From assembly GCA_002898995.1 (NCBI GenBank), contig BEIM01000190.1:1-6921 (forward strand): 6,921 nucleotides of DNA. Reading direction: 5' to 3'. The position numbers and the translations under genes were made by a program. Position 1 is the stretch's first letter, and the number at the start of each line of letters is the position of its first letter. The stretch is from a bacterium HR36 (GTDB lineage: Bacteria > Planctomycetota > Planctomycetia > Gemmatales > HRBIN36). Below, piece by piece: positions 1 to 5,666 of the stretch. Below the pieces are notes generated by a model. The model did not search any database. It was given only the letters and a program-made list of their open reading frames with translations, and was not told the DNA's origin.

Positions 1-757
1 CGATGACGGTTATGCCATGTTGCAGGTGCCGGCCCAAGCGGAAGGCGGTGAGGATGTCCTGCCAGGCCAGAGCGTACAAATCGCTGCCAGTCCGCAGCAT
101 GGCTCGCGCCAGGAAGGCTTGGGCTACAAAGCGGCTGGCCTGCACGTCCGGCAATAGTTGCTGCAAAAGCGGTGAACCGTCCGAGACCAAGGGCCGAAAA
201 TACCGCGGGCGATCTACCCCCACCTCTAATAGTGCCAGCTGCCTGTCATAATGGTCTAGCCAAACCGCGATCGCCGGGCACTGCGACGCTTGCCAGGGAG
301 TCCTAAGGGCTTCTATCAGCAGGTCGGAAGCTTGCGCCGCCTTGGCTGGCTCCCAGTGAGCCACTTCCACTAGATACTGCTCCAGCCGCAGCAAATACGG
401 CCCCTGCATCGGCAGCGCGGGCATTCCCAGAATGCGGAAGAAAGATTCGGGTAAGCCCCGGCCACCTTCCGGTGCGGGGCCCAGCGCGCTGATCATCGCT
501 ATGTAAGCGTTTTGCTCCGGGGTAATCCCTTTGCTGTAATGTGCATTCAGCGCTGCCGCGTAGTCCACGTAGCCCTGCTTATCCAGCGGCTCGGTAAAGA
601 ACGTTGTCTCCCGACTCACGACCAGACCAGGCGGTGCCGTTTTCGGGGCCTGGGCAAACTGGATCCAGGCTGGCCAAACTATCGCTGCCAACATCGCCGC
701 TCTCTTCCAGACTACGCCCCGCTCTCCCCGTCCAGTCGTGCCTGGCCCGCGGAACAC
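1..757 (-). CDS. Secreted planctomycete-type conserved protein, 3' end outside window
   Basis: An open frame of 252 codons runs on the minus strand from a GTG at 757 to the left edge, so the C-terminus is missing. I chose the GTG because GGAGGG (765-770) lies seven bases upstream and because the product then has a full signal peptide: Arg-rich n-region, K18-R19, hydrophobic core at about 20-34, and a likely cleavage after F-A-Q-A (residue 37). An ATG at 694 would lose the basic n-region, and an ATG at 817 is also in frame. The mature part begins with VSRETTFFTEPLDKQGYVDY (47-66), then GITPEQNAY. I recall this opening from uncharacterised planctomycete proteins, which is memory rather than a search. 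The rest is mostly helical in character with many Leu and Ala. No catalytic motif is visible, so the function is unknown. Export to the periplasm or cell surface is likely. Confidence 0.8.
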   Translation of the reverse strand, partial: MFRGPGTTGRGERGVVWKRAAMLAAIVWPAWIQFAQAPKTAPPGLVVSRETTFFTEPLDKQGYVDYAAALNAHYSKGITPEQNAYIAMISALGPAPEGGRGLPESFFRILGMPALPMQGPYLLRLEQYLVEVAHWEPAKAAQASDLLIEALRTPWQASQCPAIAVWLDHYDRQLALLEVGVDRPRYFRPLVSDGSPLLQQLLPDVQASRFVAQAFLARAMLRTGSDLYALAWQDILTAFRLGRHLQHGITVI

Positions 758-949
758 ACATCCACCCTCCGTATACAAGTCCCCATCTGTACTGACATTA
801 CACGCAACCCCTGCCATTTTTCAAACCCCCCGTTCGACAAAAACCATGCCCTTATAAACCAAACACGCTGCAAAAAGGCGGACAGGTGCAGCGCGTATTG
901 CAGAGAAAGGAATCATCTGCGTTCGGTGCGATTGCCAATCACACTTATC

Positions 950-989
950 CCCCAATCCGCACGCTCCGTTTGCTATCTCCCCAATCCGC
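950..989. repeat. Pair of 11-bp direct repeats
   Basis: CCCCAATCCGC occurs at 950-960 and 979-989, start to start 29 bp. Read on the minus strand, each copy is GCGGATTGGGG followed by GATAG or GATAAG, so the similarity extends to about 17 bp with a one-base indel. The repeats lie about 190-230 bp upstream of the start of the minus-strand secreted-protein gene. A regulator binding site is possible but unproven. Confidence 0.5.
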
Positions 990-1078
990 GTGATTCTTCA
1001 AAATCTGCGCCACTGATACGGGTCTGAGTAGTCTGTGTAGGAAAAACTGCGGAGGGCACATACGCCATAGCCGCAACA

Positions 1079-1129
1079 TGGTGCATGGTGTGCGCACTGA
1101 GAGCGCATTGCACCACAATGCAGCGCATT
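1079..1129. repeat. Inverted-repeat cluster, hairpin-forming
   Basis: TGGTG TGCGC (1086-1095) can pair with GCGCA (1103-1107) and CACCA (1111-1115), giving a 10-bp stem with a seven-base loop and a three-base bulge. TGGTGCA at 1079-1085 can alternatively pair with TGCACCA at 1109-1115. AGCGCATT is repeated directly at 1102-1109 and 1122-1129. No T-run follows on either strand, so it is not a standard intrinsic terminator. It lies about 180 bp past the stop codon of the glycosyltransferase gene. Confidence 0.5.
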
Positions 1130-1298
1130 TGCGATCCGTGGCGGGGATGTGAACGAGTGACAGCCGTCGGACCGCCCGAAGGTGGCGCGCACTTGTGGCA
1201 CTATGCGAACTACTGCCACGCTCTGGTAACGACATTCGTGCTTACATCCCGCACGCCGCAATGGCCGAAAAGGTGGCAGGTCGCAGCAAGAAGCGCTG

Positions 1299-2699
1299 TT
1301 AGCCCACCCCGAAGAGGTGCGCCTCGACCAGCGGCACAAGTTCGTCGAGGCTGTTTTCGATGGCGAACTTGGCCGCTTGTCGCAGGGTTTCCGACTTGGG
1401 TTGAAAGGCTACCCCTAGACCAGCGAGGCGCAGCATGCAGGCGTCGGCGTCGGTATCACCAACCGCCAGGATTTGCGAGGGGGGCAGTTGAAATTGCTCA
1501 GATAAGTGCAGTAGTGCGTTGGCTTTGCAAAGGGAATGTGCGGTGCAACCATGGGGATGGAACATGGCTTGGCATAGATGGACCTCGCCGGTAAGGATTC
1601 CCTGGCGAAACCGCAAGACATGGGCGATACTGAAGTCGGCAAAGACCCGGCGGCGGATAGTTTCGGCAACCAGGAAAAAGCTGTCCGTAATGATGCCCAC
1701 CCGAAAACCCAGACGTTTCAGGGCCACCACGCACTCCGCGGCACCAGGTTGAAGTGGGAGAGCCCGCGCCAATTCCTCCAAATCTTTCTTCGACAGTCCT
1801 GCAAAGAGTTGGGCAATTCGCCGAGTGCGTTCCTCGGAAGAAAGCTCGGGATTATCCAGGTAGTTGGCGAGTTGGTCGGATTTGTTGTAGCGCTGGGCCA
1901 GAGCCACAATGAAACGCCCTCGCACCAGCGTTCCATCCAGGTCGAAAAGTGCGAGGCGTTGTACCTTGCCCAGACGCTGACAAATGATGGCTAACTCACT
2001 TTGGGTACGGCGCTCGACCTCTTCCACCTCTTGCAGTTGGCCGGAAGCTAATCGGCCATAGCGCGCGGCGCGTTCGAGAATGACACGGACAACTTGGCTG
2101 GCCATGTCTCCCAAGACTTCAAGGGACTGGCTATCATGCTGGATATGTCCAATATCCACCTGCTCAATTCGCGCTCCGGCTGCAGCGGCGTCTATCAACA
2201 AGCCCACGTCTACGCCATAGTCGGTCTCGAATCGGAGATTCCGCAAGAAGGAGCGTCGCGCAGCAATGATACCTGCCAATGGCTGCTCGATGTGAGCCAG
2301 CTCGGGAAAGAAAGTGCGAATCAGTGGCCGAGCGGTAAGCACAGTAACACGGCCAGCGGCGCGCGTAAATTTCGCCTTGACAAAATCTGCGCGGCCTTCG
2401 CGAACGGGCAAACTCATTCGTTCGATAAGGTCTTCGGCAAGACCCTGCAAATCCCCATCGAGGTAAACCACGACCTCGTTTTGCGCCGCCCACAGCCCAT
2501 CTTCCATAGAAGCGCCTTTGCCGAGCAGGGTACTGCTAATGACCCGCGCACCAGCTTGTTGAGCCAATTGGGGTGTGCCGTCTATGGAGCCATCATCTAC
2601 CACAAGTACCTCGGTTACCAGAGGGTGCCGCCGGGCGAACTGTACCACCTCTTGAATCGAGGCCGCCTCGTTCAGCGCTGGGATAATGACACTGATCAT
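1299..2699 (-). CDS. Bifunctional protein: GT81-like glycosyltransferase + SerB-like HAD phosphatase
   Basis: This 466-aa protein joins two enzymes. Residues 1-210 form a GT-A nucleotide-sugar transferase: MISVIIPALNE at the N-terminus, VVDDGSIDGT (33-42), K61 in GKG, and the metal-binding DGD at 81-83. GRVTVLTARPL (116-126), QPLAG (139-143), GVDVGLLID (162-170) and H188 match by eye the signature of glucosyl-3-phosphoglycerate synthases (family GT81). After a charged linker (about 211-248), residues 249-445 form a HAD phosphatase of the SerB type: DLDGT (253-257, nucleophile D253), T338 in motif II, K392 in motif III, and GDTDADAC (414-421) in motif IV. The pairing suggests synthesis and then dephosphorylation of a glycosyl-3-phosphoglycerate, giving a compatible solute such as glucosylglycerate; this is inference. 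The ATG at 2699 is preferred over a GTG at 2750 because GGGAGGG sits six bases upstream and the fold starts at once. The enzyme is probably cytoplasmic. The sugar and acceptor could differ from the GT81 prototype. Confidence 0.9.
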   Translation of the reverse strand: MISVIIPALNEAASIQEVVQFARRHPLVTEVLVVDDGSIDGTPQLAQQAGARVISSTLLGKGASMEDGLWAAQNEVVVYLDGDLQGLAEDLIERMSLPVREGRADFVKAKFTRAAGRVTVLTARPLIRTFFPELAHIEQPLAGIIAARRSFLRNLRFETDYGVDVGLLIDAAAAGARIEQVDIGHIQHDSQSLEVLGDMASQVVRVILERAARYGRLASGQLQEVEEVERRTQSELAIICQRLGKVQRLALFDLDGTLVRGRFIVALAQRYNKSDQLANYLDNPELSSEERTRRIAQLFAGLSKKDLEELARALPLQPGAAECVVALKRLGFRVGIITDSFFLVAETIRRRVFADFSIAHVLRFRQGILTGEVHLCQAMFHPHGCTAHSLCKANALLHLSEQFQLPPSQILAVGDTDADACMLRLAGLGVAFQPKSETLRQAAKFAIENSLDELVPLVEAHLFGVG

Positions 2700-2814
2700 G
2701 GGGAACCCTCCCTTCGGTTCGGGCAACAAAGGATTGCCGCTTGTCCTCACCTCTCGTGTTTATCCTGCGAGGACTTCTGGTTTCTCTCTCAGTAGGACTT
2801 TCCGCCCAGCTGAA

Positions 2815-2860
2815 GCAAAAAAAGCAACACGGCCCAACGCTGGCGGGGGCCTTTCAGGCC
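2815..2860 (-). terminator. Possible weak terminator after the YccA-like gene
   Basis: On the minus strand, about 80 bases past the YccA-like stop codon, GGCCT-GAA-AGGCC (2848-2860) forms a tight hairpin. GGCCC (2847-2851) could instead pair with GGGCC (2831-2835). A run of seven T (2817-2823 read in reverse) follows, but about seven bases separate it from the nearer stem. That spacing is unusual for an intrinsic terminator, so the call is tentative. It would separate the YccA-like gene from the glycosyltransferase gene. Confidence 0.3.
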
Positions 2861-2940
2861 TGTCACGTTTTCAAGGCTGGTTGGAGACTTCCTGCGGGAT
2901 TAGACCGTCCTGGTGGGCTAAAGAGGCAATGCTGTCGTTG

Positions 2941-3693
2941 TCAATTACGGCTACGCAGCAAAGCCATGAGAATGTAGTAGAAGAGGGTCACGACTGAAGA
3001 GAATAACCCGAGTGCCGCAGCGACATGCTGATCTGTGCGATACTGATGCAGGATGGCCGAGGTCTGGTAAATGATCGCCGCGCTCACCAGACCGACCATC
3101 GCCAAGGCGAACCACAAGCCGAGGTTGAATCCGAACAGAATGGCCGCCACGATAAGCCCCAGAGCCAGCCAGGAGCCTACCCAGACGATTGGCCCCAGGA
3201 AGGAAAAGTCTTTGCGGGTGGTCAAGACGCAGACCGTCAGACCGCCAAAGACAGATAGGGTCAGGATGCCCGCCTGGCCAATGAGAGTCGGCGCTCCCGC
3301 CATAATCGTTACGAAGAGCAACAGCGGTAGCACGATAATCGCCTCGGCTACGGTGAACAAGGCCAGACCAAGATACTGCAGCCCTCGGGAAGTATCGGAA
3401 AGCGCCCATTTCTCCGCGAGCCAGCCAATGAACATGAATGCCGCCAACACGATAAGCCAGCTATACTTGCCAGCACCTGTGAGCATGAGGGAAGCAAGTC
3501 CTGCGGAAAATTCCCGCAGCGGTACCAACAGCAACCATTCAATGGCGACGAAAGCCAGCAGCGCCCCAGCGACGTGAGCATACACTCGCCGCATGAAGGT
3601 TGCCCGCTCGGCGGGCAAAGCCAAAGCGGCCGGTAAAGACCCCGCGTATTGTTCCTCATAACCCGCATACTCGGGCGTGTGGTGATAAGACAT
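2941..3693 (-). CDS. Bax inhibitor-1/YccA family membrane protein
   Basis: This 250-aa integral membrane protein begins with a polar Tyr/His-rich tail (1-35) and has about seven hydrophobic helices, roughly 38-58, 64-74, 79-97, 107-131, 136-157, 166-188 and 193-216, with a last hydrophobic stretch at 224-246. TRKDFSFLG (159-167) after helix five and IIYQTSAILHQY (207-218) are typical of the BI-1/TMBIM family. The family includes bacterial YetJ, a pH-gated calcium leak channel, and E. coli YccA, which restrains the FtsH protease; which role applies here cannot be read from sequence. By eye the two aspartates of the YetJ pH sensor are absent: Q210 and the S232-S233 region stand in their places. 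The length is near the family norm of about 220-250. The ATG is supported by AAGGAG six bases upstream. The gene appears to have its own promoter and a leader of about 120 bases with a duplicated element. Confidence 0.92.
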   Translation of the reverse strand: MSYHHTPEYAGYEEQYAGSLPAALALPAERATFMRRVYAHVAGALLAFVAIEWLLLVPLREFSAGLASLMLTGAGKYSWLIVLAAFMFIGWLAEKWALSDTSRGLQYLGLALFTVAEAIIVLPLLLFVTIMAGAPTLIGQAGILTLSVFGGLTVCVLTTRKDFSFLGPIVWVGSWLALGLIVAAILFGFNLGLWFALAMVGLVSAAIIYQTSAILHQYRTDQHVAAALGLFSSVVTLFYYILMALLRSRN

Positions 3694-3701
3694 GGGAAGC
3701 T

Positions 3702-3789
3702 CCTTTCTACCTGCCTAAAGACCCCCAGAAAGCCTCGCGGGCTCGGTGCTGATGGTGGTACAGGCCTTTCTACGTGCCTAAAGACCCCC
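3702..3789 (-). repeat. 25-bp direct repeat, two copies, in the YccA-like leader
   Basis: Copies lie at 3702-3726 and 3765-3789, 63 bp apart start to start, identical except at one position (C at 3711, G at 3774). Read on the transcribed minus strand, each begins GGGGGTCTTTAGGCA and ends GTAGAAAGG. The proximal copy runs straight into the Shine-Dalgarno AAGGAG of the YccA-like gene; the distal copy is not followed by a start codon. Similarity stops sharply at both ends. Within each copy, UCUUU can pair with AAAGG, which in the proximal copy includes part of the ribosome binding site. Confidence 0.85.
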
Positions 3790-3804
3790 GAATGGTACCT
3801 GGCC

Positions 3805-4770
3805 CTATGGATCTGGTGGAATTATAGCTGGCTCACAGCGCGTTTCAAGCCGAGCACTGACATCGGCGAGGTGCTGCGAGCGCTGGTAGAACTCGTTCAA
3901 GTGTGCCAGCAGTGCTTTTTCCGGATCAGGCACAACTTGGCGGAGCCGGGTGCTCAGCGCAGGCAGGGCGGACTGTCTGGCCTCACCGACACAACGGGCT
4001 TGCTGATGCAAATCCCGCAGATACGTGAGAAGCGTTTCTCGGGCTGGGGCCGGACCACGCAACAGGAAATGGGCCCAGGCCCAGGCTTCGCGGTAATCCT
4101 GAGGGGTCATGTCGCGCAGTAGCGTAAGTTTTTCCATTCGATCGAGACTGGGCGTCCAAGGCGAGGATAACTCCGACCGCAAGGCAGCCAGGTGCCGATA
4201 ATGCAAACCGTCCTGTTCGGCTGAGACTTCAAAGAACTCCGCGAGTCCTTCGTCCAGCCACATGGGTATATTCGGACAGACGCTATGAAGCTCCGCATGC
4301 GTCAATTCGTGGCGCAAATCCTCCAGGATGCGCTCTCCCCAGAAAGCGAAAACGAGCATTTCTTCCCGGCTAGTGGTGCTGGGTCGGGCCATAAAGAAGG
4401 CGCGGCGCGGCGGCAGATGGCCGTAATGGGCATACAGGTAACGTTCGTAGGAACCGCGGTCGGCGAACAGATAGACGTGCACCAGCGCATTCTCGCTGGC
4501 AAGCCGCAATTCCCGTTGCAGCCGCTCTGGCAACCCCGCTATTTCGCGCAACACTGGATGCCCCGCTTCCAAGGAGACATCACTATGAAAAACATAGCGC
4601 CCGCCGACACGCAGCTCGGTGCGCCCAGGAGGCAGCGGCAACTCGGGCAAAAGCGCCCGCGGCGTGCTGGTACAGCCGCAGATCAGCCATAGCCAGACGG
4701 TCACCCTGCCCCAGCTGAATGAGCGTGAAGAGCCGTTCGGGCTTTGCACGTTCGAGGGATTATCGAGCAA
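3805..4770 (-). CDS. Putative zinc-peptidase lipoprotein, DUF1570/peptidase-MA-like
   Basis: This 321-aa protein carries HELTH at residues 154-158 followed by WLDEGLAEFFE (171-181). That is the HExxH...EG.A pattern of gluzincin-type zinc peptidases in the peptidase-MA group, with H154 and H158 as zinc ligands, E155 as catalytic base, and E174 (or E178) as third ligand. The N-terminus has R16 and R22, a short hydrophobic stretch (23-32) and LICGC (29-33), an acceptable lipobox, so attachment to a membrane by C33 is likely. Similar DUF1570 proteins are common in planctomycetes (from memory); their substrates are unknown to me. The start is uncertain: the longest frame opens with TTG at 4770 without a clear ribosome binding site, and a GTG at 4749 would keep the signal peptide. 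The promoter of the next gene lies within the 3' end. Peptidase activity is inferred from the motif only. Confidence 0.82.
   Translation of the reverse strand: MLDNPSNVQSPNGSSRSFSWGRVTVWLWLICGCTSTPRALLPELPLPPGRTELRVGGRYVFHSDVSLEAGHPVLREIAGLPERLQRELRLASENALVHVYLFADRGSYERYLYAHYGHLPPRRAFFMARPSTTSREEMLVFAFWGERILEDLRHELTHAELHSVCPNIPMWLDEGLAEFFEVSAEQDGLHYRHLAALRSELSSPWTPSLDRMEKLTLLRDMTPQDYREAWAWAHFLLRGPAPARETLLTYLRDLHQQARCVGEARQSALPALSTRLRQVVPDPEKALLAHLNEFYQRSQHLADVSARLETRCEPAIIPPDP
3821..3848 (-). promoter_or_regulatory. Sigma-70-type promoter for the YccA-like gene
   Basis: On the minus strand the -35 box TTGAAA (3843-3848) and a perfect -10 box TATAAT (3821-3826) are separated by 16 bp. Both lie inside the last codons of the upstream lipoprotein gene. 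Transcription would start near 3814, giving a leader of about 120 bases that contains both copies of the 25-bp repeat. Assigned by eye from consensus match and position. Confidence 0.6.
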
Positions 4771-4836
4771 GGTTAGAAGAAATTCGTGCTAAGCTGTAGC
4801 AAACGAACCAAACCAGACGCGTCCCCATCGGCGCAA

Positions 4837-4937
4837 GCACGGTAAGAGTCCGCGCAGGGCCCAGGAGGCCCGCAGTAAGTTTGCAAAGCGTGAGCGTGCC
4901 CTACCTCATGCCGTAGGATCGGGGAGGTGTCAGGTAG
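4837..4937. repeat. Structured intergenic segment with nested and competing hairpins
   Basis: Between the small-protein stop codon and the lipoprotein start, GGGCC (4857-4861) pairs with GGCCC (4867-4871), and these are enclosed by GCACG (4837-4841) pairing with CGTGC (4895-4899). Next to this, CCTAC (4900-4904) can pair with GTAGG (4913-4917), while the overlapping CTACCT (4901-4906) can pair with AGGTAG (4932-4937); these two pairings exclude each other. No T-run follows. It would lie in the transcript between the two minus-strand genes if they are co-transcribed. I do not recognise a known RNA family. Confidence 0.4.
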
Positions 4938-4962
4938 CTGGGTGTTTGTCGGCCGGGCACTT

Positions 4963-5238
4963 TCAGCTGGCTGCCTTGGCCAGTTTCACCCCGGGAATGC
5001 TCAAGGTCGCCTGGGGAACCCAGCGACCGGCATCAGGTGCGCCGTGCCAACGCTGCATTTGAATGGTCTGGACTCGAGAGCGCTCTTCCTCGTCCAGCAG
5101 TTCCAGAAATGCCGACTGATAACCGGCGCGCACTTGAGCCGATGATCTTCCCAGATACAGCAGCAGTTCCGAACCATCATTGAACACGACCAATGCCCGC
5201 CACAATTGCGGCTTGGTCTCGTGCAATCCTTGCGACAT
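4963..5238 (-). CDS. Conserved small protein of unknown function, 91 aa
   Basis: The start is well supported: ATG at 5238 has AAGGAGG eight bases upstream and a strong promoter further up. The protein is soluble, without signal peptide or membrane segment. It opens with a beta-rich stretch, LWRALVVFNDGSELLLYLGRS (12-32), followed by an amphipathic acidic helix around YQSAFLELLDEEERSRVQTI (40-59), then QMQRWHGAPDAGRWVPQATL (60-79). The layout resembles a compact alpha/beta domain. I associate near-identical segments with uncharacterised planctomycete proteins, but no function is known to me and no catalytic motif is visible. The gene is divergent from the cyclophilin-type lipoprotein gene and is separated from the downstream lipoprotein gene by 192 bp containing hairpins. 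Confidence 0.82.
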   Translation of the reverse strand: MSQGLHETKPQLWRALVVFNDGSELLLYLGRSSAQVRAGYQSAFLELLDEEERSRVQTIQMQRWHGAPDAGRWVPQATLSIPGVKLAKAAS

Positions 5239-5283
5239 GGTTCATCCCTCCTTGTAGCCCTGGTGGAATGGTTGCGGGCTTGT

Positions 5284-5312
5284 AGTGTAGCGAGCCTGGA
5301 AGCGTTTGTCAA
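5284..5312 (-). promoter_or_regulatory. Strong sigma-70-type promoter for the 91-aa gene
   Basis: On the minus strand a perfect -35 box TTGACA (5307-5312) is followed after exactly 17 bp by TACACT (5284-5289), which matches four of six bases of the -10 consensus. Transcription would start near 5277, leaving a leader of about 39 bases that carries the AAGGAGG ribosome binding site. The spacing and -35 match make this the clearest promoter in the window. Confidence 0.72.
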
Positions 5313-5495
5313 ATGAAATTTTTCCGCATTTGGGCCAGCGATTTGTCGAGGCCCCCCGAGAAATGTCGCGGGGATAATCACTGTGCAATCAGCAAAGGGA
5401 GAGCTCTGCTGCCGAAAAATACTTACACTTACTAGCGCGAATGCGAATCTCTGCGATCGGTCGTTACACATCGAGTGGTGGCACGCAGCCTGGCG

Positions 5496-5523
5496 TTGCA
5501 TTTGCAAGAAGGAGCGATATAAG
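5496..5523 (+). promoter_or_regulatory. Candidate promoter for the cyclophilin-type lipoprotein gene
   Basis: TTGCAT (5496-5501) and TATAAG (5518-5523) are separated by 16 bp, matching four and five of six consensus bases. Transcription would begin near 5530, giving a leader of about 135 bases before the preferred ATG. The leader is long and the boxes are imperfect, so this is a candidate only. Confidence 0.4.
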
Positions 5524-5666
5524 CGCCTGCCCAGGTACCAACGATGGAAAAAGAGCGAGCCTGCATTCGCCCAGCAAGGCAGCGCTGACCATTTTCGCTT
5601 GTGCCCCGCGGTAGCGAGCAGCAACCAGCAATGAAACCCTCGGGAGCGATACACAGGAACACACGC

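Larger units (their letters stand above)
758..1298. other. 541-bp intergenic region with repeats, no convincing gene
   Basis: This stretch separates the secreted-protein gene from the stop codon of the glycosyltransferase gene, both on the minus strand. Open frames exist on both strands but lack ribosome binding sites and have Cys/Arg/His-rich translations that do not look like protein. It contains a pair of short direct repeats (950-989) and a cluster of inverted repeats (1079-1129), listed separately. The leader of the secreted-protein gene must lie in its left part, but I could not find a promoter with both boxes well matched. Confidence 0.6.
5239..5666. other. 428-bp divergent intergenic region
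   Basis: This region lies between the minus-strand 91-aa gene and the plus-strand cyclophilin-type gene. It holds the promoter of the former at its left end and a weaker candidate for the latter in the middle. CCCCG...CGCGGGG around 5354-5372 can form a small hairpin with a bulged base. A 57-codon frame at 5441-5614 has no ribosome binding site and no protein-like composition. I see no RNA gene in it. Confidence 0.6.

Noticed and set aside
512..1027. 171-codon plus-strand open frame
   Set aside because: It overlaps the secreted-protein gene on the other strand, has Cys/Arg/Pro-rich composition and lacks a ribosome binding site.
945..1339. Two minus-strand frames of 96 and 113 codons in the intergenic region
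   Set aside because: Neither has a Shine-Dalgarno sequence; both translations are unusually rich in Cys, His and Arg, and one begins inside the glycosyltransferase gene.
2094..2795. 233-codon plus-strand open frame
   Set aside because: It is antisense to the glycosyltransferase/HAD gene, has no ribosome binding site and no recognisable domain; the minus strand explains the sequence fully.
3649..4122. Plus-strand frame whose translation repeats LSTCLKTP twice
   Set aside because: The peptide repeat only reflects the 63-bp spacing (a multiple of three) of the DNA repeat; the frame is antisense to two real genes and has no binding site.
4801..4940. Possible RNase P or tmRNA gene in the structured spacer
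   Set aside because: The conserved RNase P core (AGGAAAGTCC-type) and a tmRNA tRNA-like end are both absent; only unspecific hairpins remain.
5344..5378. GATAAT at 5373 as a promoter for the cyclophilin-type gene
   Set aside because: No -35 box lies at 15-19 bp; the nearest TTGTCG is 23 bp away.
5441..5614. 57-codon plus-strand frame before the cyclophilin-type gene
   Set aside because: It has no ribosome binding site, low-complexity composition and no motif; it also spans the candidate promoter of the next gene.
5001..5654. 217-codon minus-strand open frame
   Set aside because: It overlaps the well-supported 91-aa gene in another frame and runs across its promoter; Cys/Arg/Trp-rich composition indicates a shadow frame.
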